Source: Pseudomonas sp. PH1b (GTDB lineage Bacteria; Pseudomonadota; Gammaproteobacteria; Pseudomonadales; Pseudomonadaceae). Taken from it: a DNA stretch of 64,000 bases. This document shows, piece after piece, positions 56,734 to 64,000 of the stretch (positions within the stretch are counted from its first letter, which is position 1; every line of letters begins with the position of its first letter). A program made the translations under genes and the position numbers. The notes under the pieces are model-generated. The model did no database searches. It worked only from the letters and a program-made list of their open reading frames with translations, and had not been told where the DNA came from. The DNA is taken from positions 124,001 through 188,000 of the forward strand of contig NZ_AYMU01000005.1 in NCBI RefSeq assembly GCF_000633395.1. Direction: 5' to 3'.

Positions 56734-57786
56734 ATGCGCATAGGACTGGTGGGATACGGCCATGGCGGCCGGTTTTTTCATGCACCGCTGCTGGCCAGCC
56801 TGGCCGGGGCCACGCTGGTGGGGGTGGTGACCCGCGACCCCGGGCGCCGACGTTTGCTGGCCGAGGATCACCCCGCGGTAATGGCGTTCGACAGCCTTGG
56901 GCAACTGGTGCAGGCGGGGGTTGATGTGCTGGTGATTTCCACGCCGTTGGAGGGCCGCCCGGCGCTGGTGCTGGAGGCCATCGAGCGCGGTGTGGCGGTG
57001 GTCAGCGACAAGCCTTTTGCCAGCGATGCGCACCAGGCGCGACGGATGATCGACGCCGCCGCCCGGCGCCAGGTGCCCTTGGCGGTGTACATGAACCGGC
57101 GCTGGGACGCGGATTTTCTGACCCTGCGCACGCTGCTTGCGCGCGGCACCCTGGGGCGCATCAGCCGTTTCGAATCACGCATCGAGCGCTATGTGCCGCA
57201 GCAGGCCGCCAGCCCCAGTGGCGGCGGTTTCCTGCGGGACCTCGGCAGCCACCTGGTGGACCAGGCCTTGCTGCTGTTCGGCCCGGTGGCGCGGGTTTAT
57301 GCCGAGCTGCAGTACTGCGGCCCGGAACCGTCCCTGGACGATGGCTTCTTTGTCTCCCTGAGCCACGTCAATGGCGTGGTTTCACACCTGGCGGGCAGTG
57401 GCCTGCAAAACAGCCCGGGTCCGCGTTTTCGCCTCACCGGCAGTGCCGGCTGCTACACCGTGGACGGCCTCGACGGCCAGGAGCAGGCGCTGCTGGCCGG
57501 TTTGTCGCCGGCCAGCGAAGGCGAGCACTGGGGCGTGGAGGAGCATCGGCGCTGGGGCTGGTTCGAGCAGGGCAGCGAACGCCAGCGGGTGCCATCCGAG
57601 CGCGGCGCCTGGCCGTGCTTCTATCGGCAACTGCTGGAGGCGCTGCAGGGGCGCGGCGAGGTGCCGGTGACGGCCGCCGAAGCCCTGGCCACCACCCGGG
57701 TGCTGGACGCCGCGAGGCGCAGTGCGTTGCACCGCCAGGTGGTGGAAATGGCCGGGTTTGGCGAGGCTGAAAAGGAAATAGAATAA
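56734..57786 (+). CDS. Second Gfo/Idh/MocA dehydrogenase, possible inositol isomer oxidoreductase
   Basis: The 350-residue NAD(P)-dependent oxidoreductase begins MRIGLVGYGHGGRFFHAPLL and has DKPFASD with the catalytic lysine and DLGSHLVDQALLLFG with the histidine. It differs clearly from IolG and resembles scyllo-inositol or other sugar dehydrogenases (IolW/IolX types). AAGGAGAG precedes the ATG. It is the last gene of the catabolic run. Its substrate is inferred only from position. Confidence 0.85.
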   Translation: MRIGLVGYGHGGRFFHAPLLASLAGATLVGVVTRDPGRRRLLAEDHPAVMAFDSLGQLVQAGVDVLVISTPLEGRPALVLEAIERGVAVVSDKPFASDAHQARRMIDAAARRQVPLAVYMNRRWDADFLTLRTLLARGTLGRISRFESRIERYVPQQAASPSGGGFLRDLGSHLVDQALLLFGPVARVYAELQYCGPEPSLDDGFFVSLSHVNGVVSHLAGSGLQNSPGPRFRLTGSAGCYTVDGLDGQEQALLAGLSPASEGEHWGVEEHRRWGWFEQGSERQRVPSERGAWPCFYRQLLEALQGRGEVPVTAAEALATTRVLDAARRSALHRQVVEMAGFGEAEKEIE

Positions 57787-57806
57787 AATTCTAAAATGAG
57801 TTGATA

Positions 57807-57822
57807 TGGAAATTATTTTCCA
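57807..57822. promoter_or_regulatory. IolR-type operator upstream of inositol ABC importer
   Basis: TGGAAATTATTTTCCA contains GGAA-N6-TTCC exactly, within a 6-4-6 palindrome, right after the last catabolic gene and 340 bases before the binding-protein gene. It matches the IolR box known from other proteobacteria, which supports separate IolR control of transport. Confidence 0.65.
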
Positions 57823-57923
57823 ATAAAGTCGTTTCCAGGTTGCCGACTATCAAGGTTTCCAGGCCCTTCAAGCCGCGCTTGAAGACTTGAGAACCAACCA
57901 ACAAGAACAAACAGGTGCCGTCG

Positions 57924-58106
57924 ATGAAAACCTTTCGCTGTGTTGTGCAACGGCTGTCCCGCGCACATGCCCTCTCATTTCGCGAGCTGCCTCGCGTTCT
58001 CTGGTCCTCCTGCTGGTTGTCCATGCTCGGTTGCTTGTGCGTCGAGCACCGGGGAACCCTGCTGTGCTGCATGCCCGGTGCTCCCATCCTGTACTCGCCG
58101 GCCTGA
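57924..58106 (+). other. Cysteine-rich small open frame in the ABC leader, doubtful
   Basis: A 60-codon frame starts at ATG 57924 with AGGTG eight bases upstream and contains six cysteines and several tryptophans and leucines (VLWSSCWLSMLGCLCVEH). I do not recognise it. It could be a leader peptide or chance. The rest of the 375-base leader (57787-58162) holds the IolR box and no other feature. Confidence 0.3.
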
Positions 58107-58162
58107 GGCGCGGCGGCGGCTCATCCATGAAAACCAACAAGAATGATGGAGAAAGACCCTTG

Positions 58163-59089
58163 ATGACTATCCAGACCCGAGTGGTTTCCCTGGCCCTGGC
58201 GCTGATGCTGTTCAGCGGCGCGGCGCTGGCCCAGGTGAGAATCGGCGTGAGCATGTCGCAGTTCGACGACACCTGGCTGACCTACCTGCGCGAGTCCATG
58301 GACCAGAAGGCCAAGGCCATGCCCGACGCAGTCCAGCTGCAATTCGAGGACGCCCGCAGCGACGTGGTCAAGCAACTGAGCCAGGTGGAAAGCTTCATCA
58401 GCCAGAAGGTCGACGCCATCGTGGTCAACCCGGTGGACACCGCCGCCACCCGCAAGATCACCGAGGCGGCAGTCAAGGCCGGGATTCCCCTGGTCTACGT
58501 CAACCGCCGCCCCGATGACCTGAACCTGCCCAAGGGCGTGGTCACCGTGGCCTCCGACGACCTGGAGGCGGGCAAGATGCAGATGCAGTACCTGGCCGAG
58601 AAAATGGGCGGCAAGGGCAGCATCGTGATTCTCCTTGGCGACCTGGCGAACAACTCCACGGCCAATCGCACCAAGGGCGTCAAGGAGGTGCTGGCCCAGT
58701 ACCCGGGAATCAAGATCGACCAGGAGCAGACCGGGGTCTGGCTGCGGGACAAGGGCATGACCCTGGTCAACGACTGGCTGACCCAGGGCCGCCAGTTCAA
58801 TGCGGTGGTGGCCAACAACGATGAGATGGCCATTGGCGCAGCCATGGCCCTGAACCAGGCGGGAGTGGCCAAGGGCAGTGTGCTGATCGCCGGGGTCGAC
58901 GGCACGCCTGACGGGTTGCGGGCGGTGCAGCGCGGCGAACTGGCGGTGTCGGTGTTCCAGGATGCCAAGGGCCAGGCCGAGGGCTCGGTGGAGACCGCGG
59001 TGAAGATGGTCAAGCAGCAACCGGTGGAGGCGGCGGTGTGGATTCCCTATCGCCTGATCACCCCGGAAAACGTCGCCCAGTTCAAATAG
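58163..59089 (+). CDS. Sugar/inositol ABC transporter binding protein (RbsB/IbpA type)
   Basis: The 308-residue periplasmic binding protein of the ribose/inositol class has a signal ending at SGAALA and a mature start [19 protein letters not shown], with [16 protein letters not shown] and [17 protein letters not shown] as hinge and ligand-site stretches. GGAGA lies 12 bases before ATG 58163; TTG one codon earlier is an alternative. Genes for ATPase and permease follow, and the IolR-like box upstream suggests inositol as ligand. Confidence 0.9.
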   Translation: MTIQTRVVSLALALMLFSGAALAQVRIGVSMSQFDDTWLTYLRESMDQKAKAMPDAVQLQFEDARSDVVKQLSQVESFISQKVDAIVVNPVDTAATRKITEAAVKAGIPLVYVNRRPDDLNLPKGVVTVASDDLEAGKMQMQYLAEKMGGKGSIVILLGDLANNSTANRTKGVKEVLAQYPGIKIDQEQTGVWLRDKGMTLVNDWLTQGRQFNAVVANNDEMAIGAAMALNQAGVAKGSVLIAGVDGTPDGLRAVQRGELAVSVFQDAKGQAEGSVETAVKMVKQQPVEAAVWIPYRLITPENVAQFK

Positions 59090-59159
59090 CCGGCCTGTCC
59101 TTCAACCTTCATCACGCTGGCCGGGCGGCCTCGATGCCCGGCTGCCGGAGTCGCCGATC

Positions 59160-60713
<1,554 letters not shown>

Positions 60714-60783
60714 ACATTCAACCGATGGGCGCCGCAGCGGGGTGATTCGCGCCGGTGGCGGCCTTGATCAAGGTGGACGGGTT

Positions 60784-61806
60784 ATGAACGCAATTTTGCA
60801 AAACAAACCGGCAGCGGCGACGCACAAGCGCAGTCGGCGGCTGCCCAGTGAACTGAGCATCCTCCTGGTATTGATCGGCATCGCTCTGGTGTTCGAGCTG
60901 TTCGGCTGGATCGTTCGCGACCAGAGCTTCCTGCTCAACTCCCAGCGCCTGGTGCTGATGATCCTCCAGGTGTCGGTGATCGGCCTGTTGGCCATCGGCG
61001 TGACCCAGGTGATCATCACCACCGGCATCGACCTGTCGTCCGGCTCGGTGCTGGCCTTGTCGGCGATGATCGCCGCGAGCCTGGCCCAGACCTCGGACTT
61101 CAGCCGCGCGGTGTTCCCTTCACTGACCGACCTGCCGGTGTGGATCCCGGTGCTGGCCGGGCTCGGCGTCGGCCTGCTGGCGGGGGCCATCAACGGCAGC
61201 GTGATTGCCCTGACCGGCATTCCACCCTTTATTGCCACCCTGGGGATGATGGTTTCGGCCCGGGGCCTGGCGCGCTACTACACCCAGGGCCAGCCGGTGA
61301 GCATGCTGTCCGACTCCTACACGGCGATCGGGCATGGGGCGATGCCGGTGGTGATCTTCCTGGTGGTGGCGGTGATCTTCCACATCGCCCTGCGCTATAC
61401 CCGGTACGGCAAGTACACCTACGCCATCGGCGGCAACATGCAGGCGGCGCGCACCTCGGGGATCAACGTCAAGCGCCACCTGGTGATCGTCTACAGCATC
61501 GCCGGGCTGCTGGCGGGGCTGGCCGGGGTGGTGGCCTCGGCGCGGGCGGCCACGGGGCAGGCCGGGATGGGCATGTCCTACGAACTGGATGCCATCGCCG
61601 CAGCGGTGATCGGTGGCACCAGCCTGGCCGGTGGGGTGGGGCGCATCACTGGCACGGTGATCGGTGCGCTGATCCTCGGGGTCATGGCCAGCGGCTTCAC
61701 CTTCGTCGGCGTCGATGCCTATATCCAGGACATCATCAAGGGCTTGATCATTGTCGCGGCGGTGGTCATCGACCAGTACCGCAACAAGCGCAAGCTCAAA
61801 CGCTGA
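60784..61806 (+). CDS. Sugar ABC transporter permease (IatP-like)
   Basis: The 340-residue membrane protein of the RbsC/XylH family has about eight to ten hydrophobic spans. TTGIDLSSGSVLALSAMIAA and AIGGNMQAARTSGINVKRH are typical of this family. AGGTGG precedes ATG 60784. It is the last gene of the inositol import operon; a terminator follows at 61960. Confidence 0.92.
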   Translation: MNAILQNKPAAATHKRSRRLPSELSILLVLIGIALVFELFGWIVRDQSFLLNSQRLVLMILQVSVIGLLAIGVTQVIITTGIDLSSGSVLALSAMIAASLAQTSDFSRAVFPSLTDLPVWIPVLAGLGVGLLAGAINGSVIALTGIPPFIATLGMMVSARGLARYYTQGQPVSMLSDSYTAIGHGAMPVVIFLVVAVIFHIALRYTRYGKYTYAIGGNMQAARTSGINVKRHLVIVYSIAGLLAGLAGVVASARAATGQAGMGMSYELDAIAAAVIGGTSLAGGVGRITGTVIGALILGVMASGFTFVGVDAYIQDIIKGLIIVAAVVIDQYRNKRKLKR

Positions 61807-61959
61807 AACCTTTCATTGGCGCTTGCAAAACGCCTGGGAAATACGCTCTATTGCACCGCTGCACAGGCAGCAATCCGCTGCGCGGCACTGCCGTTTGTCT
61901 TCTAACAGACCTGCGCATATGGAATTTTTTGTTATAAACGCACTCCGATAGAAGCCACC

Positions 61960-61981
61960 AAAGCCCGCAATTGCGGGCTTT
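61960..61981. terminator. Rho-independent terminator, palindromic
   Basis: AAAGCCCGCAATTGCGGGCT continues to a perfect 22-base palindrome with A- and T-rich flanks, so it can act in both directions. It ends the inositol import operon. Confidence 0.75.
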
Positions 61982-62170
61982 GCCAGCTTTGTCGGACAGA
62001 TTGACTGTCATTTCAGTTGCTGCGCCCTCAAACCGGCCTTAGACTGCCGCCCCTCGTAAATTGAGTGCCGGGTGGCGCTTGGAAGGTATGGCGCCTTTCT
62101 GATGACCTGACGGGTCAACCGGAAACAGTTTGAATTCGCCTTAATGCACGTATTTTTTATAGAGAAATCA

Positions 62171-62575
62171 ATGACCAAGGAAAAGTTGCTGGCCATGCCG
62201 GCGGATGACTACATGAATGCCGAGCAGCACGCTTTTTTCAGCGATCTGTTGCAAGCCATGAAGGTGGAAACCCACGAGCGCATCGAACAGAACCGGATCG
62301 CCATTGAAAGCCTGGACACCCCGGCTGACCCGGCCGACGCTGCTTCTGTCGAAGAAGAGCGCACCTGGTTGGTCAACGCCATTGATCGCGACCAGCGCAT
62401 GCTGCCGCAACTGGAGCAGGCCCTGGGCCGGATCAGCGACGACAGCTTTGGCTGGTGCGACGACAGCGGCGAGCCGATCGGCCTCAAGCGCCTGCTGATC
62501 AGCCCGACCACCAAGTACTGCATCGAAGCCCAAGAGCGCCACGAGCAGATCGACAAGCATCAGCGTCAGGCCTGA
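62171..62575 (+). CDS. DksA/TraR-family protein lacking two zinc cysteines
   Basis: The 134-residue protein has the DksA layout: a coiled-coil with the catalytic DxxDxA tip (Asp53, Asp56, Ala58; DPADAAS) and a C-terminal globular domain. Only Cys96 (WCDDS) and Cys117 (YCIEA) remain of the four zinc ligands; the others are Ser99 and Ala120. It could bind RNA polymerase and ppGpp without zinc, as for DksA2. ATG 62171 is preferred. It stands alone after a terminator. Confidence 0.85.
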   Translation: MTKEKLLAMPADDYMNAEQHAFFSDLLQAMKVETHERIEQNRIAIESLDTPADPADAASVEEERTWLVNAIDRDQRMLPQLEQALGRISDDSFGWCDDSGEPIGLKRLLISPTTKYCIEAQERHEQIDKHQRQA

Positions 62576-62579
62576 TAAC

Positions 62580-62900
62580 AGCAGCTTCAGGTTGCAAGCT
62601 TCAAGCGGCAAGAGGGGCATCGGGCCAATGAGTTTCCCAGATCGCCTTCCTCAGATCGGATCTGATCCACACGCTTGAAGCATCGCCAGTCCGGGCGCAA
62701 GGAGCGCGCCCACCGCCCCCATCTCCAACTCCCCCCGCTTGCTTGCCGCTACAAACTTGCCGCTTGCCGCTGCTTTTCATTGATCTCCTGCAACCCCCGC
62801 CTTCCCAGACCCATGAATAATGCCCGGCACACAATGCTTGCTGCTTGTGGCTCGACGCTTGCCGCTGCTTTTTTTCCTACTAATGGACCATGGATAATGG
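62580..62900. repeat. Repeats of GCTTGCCGCT type, non-coding
   Basis: The gap between the DksA-like gene and the MCP gene contains several variants of CTTGCCGCTTG, GCTTGCTGCTTG and TTGCCGCTGCTTTT, plus an inverted CAAGCTTCAAGCGGCAAG. This is a second intergenic repeat class common in Pseudomonas. No gene is supported here; short open frames are by-products. Confidence 0.55.
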
Positions 62901-62955
62901 CCTTCTAGTGGCGTCTAATGCTGGCAAACAATTAGAACGAAATGGGGTGACCACG

Positions 62956-64000
62956 ATGTCAAGAGAAGGATCTCTAGCGGTGCCTGTCGCGCAACCGCTG
63001 GCAGCACCCGCTGCCGCCCGTTGGTGGGCGCCGTCGCTGCAGAGCGCGGCGTTGATGGGGTTGTTCAGTGCCCAGGCGCTGGGCGGCTGGTCGCTGTATG
63101 TGTGCCTGCCCCTGGCGGTGCTGGTGGTCTGGCTGCCGCGGCTGCGCACCCGCAAGGTGCCGGCGGCGCCTGCGGCCAGCGTGGACAACGAGCTTTCCAG
63201 CCTGACCCGCGACCTGTCCTACAGCACCACCCATAACGCGCTGTCGGCGGCGGGGGTGGCCTATTCGGTGACCCAGTTGGCCAGCAAGCTGCAATCGCAG
63301 CTGGACGCGGCGGCGCGCATCGTCGGCAACGCCCAGGTGATGATCAAGACCGAACAGGCCACCTCGCAGCTCAGCCAGCAGGCCCTGGGGGCCGCCAGCG
63401 AGGCCCATGCCAGCAGCGCCGAAGGGCGCACGGTGCTGGGCGAGTCGATCAACCGCATGCATTCGCTGAGCCAGCGGGCCAATGGCAGCCGCGAGCTGAT
63501 CGAGGCCCTGAGCCAGCGCAGCGAGGAAATCCAGCGGGTGACCCTGGTGATCCAGTCCATTGCCAGCCAGACCAATCTGCTGGCCCTGAACGCCGCGATC
63601 GAGGCAGCCCGGGCCGGGGAACACGGTCGCGGTTTTGCGGTGGTCGCCGACGAGGTGCGCGGGCTGGCCGGACGCACGGCCACCGCCACCGATGAGGTCG
63701 GGGTGATGGTGGCGGATATCCAGCAACGCACCAGTGATGTGGTGGAGCAGATCCGCCAGCTGTCGGACGACCTCAACCTGGGGGTCGAGCAGGTGGAGCA
63801 CACCGGCCGCCACCTGGATAACATCGCCCGTCTGGCGGCGGGCGTGGAAGAGCAGGTCAGCGAGATCGCCCGCGGCGCCGAGACCAATCGCGAGCAACTG
63901 GACAGCCTGTTCCATGCCGTGGAGCAGATGCGCAGCGACCTGGCGGTCAGCGACCAGCAGACCCGTCGCCTGGCCGAGGCCGCGGTGCAGATGGAAGGGC
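62956..64000 (+). CDS. Methyl-accepting chemotaxis protein, 3' end beyond window
   Basis: Partial gene: 348 residues are visible and the frame is open at the window edge. Two hydrophobic segments near the N-terminus (about 28-58) anchor it, with no large periplasmic domain between. The signalling hairpin [20 protein letters not shown] and [18 protein letters not shown] is diagnostic of MCPs. GGGGTG precedes ATG 62956. The absence of a periplasmic ligand domain suggests an intracellular or membrane-sensed signal. Confidence 0.88.
   Translation, partial: MSREGSLAVPVAQPLAAPAAARWWAPSLQSAALMGLFSAQALGGWSLYVCLPLAVLVVWLPRLRTRKVPAAPAASVDNELSSLTRDLSYSTTHNALSAAGVAYSVTQLASKLQSQLDAAARIVGNAQVMIKTEQATSQLSQQALGAASEAHASSAEGRTVLGESINRMHSLSQRANGSRELIEALSQRSEEIQRVTLVIQSIASQTNLLALNAAIEAARAGEHGRGFAVVADEVRGLAGRTATATDEVGVMVADIQQRTSDVVEQIRQLSDDLNLGVEQVEHTGRHLDNIARLAAGVEEQVSEIARGAETNREQLDSLFHAVEQMRSDLAVSDQQTRRLAEAAVQMEG

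Noticed and set aside
61807..61950. Possible small RNA or tRNA-like fold after the inositol permease
   Set aside because: No cloverleaf, anticodon arm or promoter could be seen; only the terminator palindrome at 61960 is supported.

Overview
The window looks like chromosomal DNA of a fluorescent Pseudomonas, most likely of the P. protegens/P. fluorescens group. The reasons are the high GC content, the dense GTAGGAGC-type REP palindromes between genes, and a complete hydrogen cyanide synthase operon (hcnABC) with an ANR box and an RsmA-type leader. No rRNA, tRNA, CRISPR array, prophage or replication origin was seen. The only mobile DNA is a pair of decayed IS5-like transposase ends around a small AT-rich gene at 14.3-15.4 kb.

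Layout. 0.2-8.1 kb: reductive pyrimidine catabolism. preA, preT and hydA lie on the minus strand; a divergent NCS1 nucleobase importer is followed by an M20-family carbamoylase, so uptake, reduction, ring opening and decarbamoylation are all present. 8.5-13.8 kb: a lipoprotein, a sulfonate-type binding protein, a fused ProV-ProW ABC transporter with its ProX binding protein, and a translationally coupled MsrA. 14-15.4 kb: repeat-rich, AT-rich island. 15.4-21.1 kb: an RND efflux operon. 21.4-23.8 kb: two paralogous lipoproteins, a YhcG-type nuclease and a DUF1232 protein.

24.0-30.0 kb: a sulfide/sulfane-sulfur operon (MBL persulfide dioxygenase, SQR-like flavoprotein, TauE/SafE exporter, split YeeE/YedE pair), divergent from a FisR-like sigma-54 activator with three spaced cysteines. 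A perfect 126-bp-period REP array sits inside the operon. 30.0-39.0 kb: a broken phosphatase gene, a GNAT, a PAS-LuxR regulator, small stress proteins, a TRIC-type membrane protein, a two-component system and a short operon with a near-consensus sigma-54 promoter that ends in a 24-residue membrane peptide.

39.1-42.2 kb: hcnABC. 42.5-47.5 kb: GST, Bcr-type MFS exporter, MocR regulator, a DHH phosphoesterase behind a perfect Pho box, and a relic of a patatin gene. 47.5-61.8 kb: a full myo-inositol catabolic locus: IolR repressor, iolC (kinase-aldolase fusion), iolE, iolB, an IolI-like isomerase, iolD, iolG, a second Gfo/Idh/MocA dehydrogenase, then a sugar ABC importer with its own IolR-type operator. 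62.2 kb to the right edge: a DksA-like protein lacking two of four zinc cysteines, a second class of intergenic repeat, and an MCP cut by the window end.
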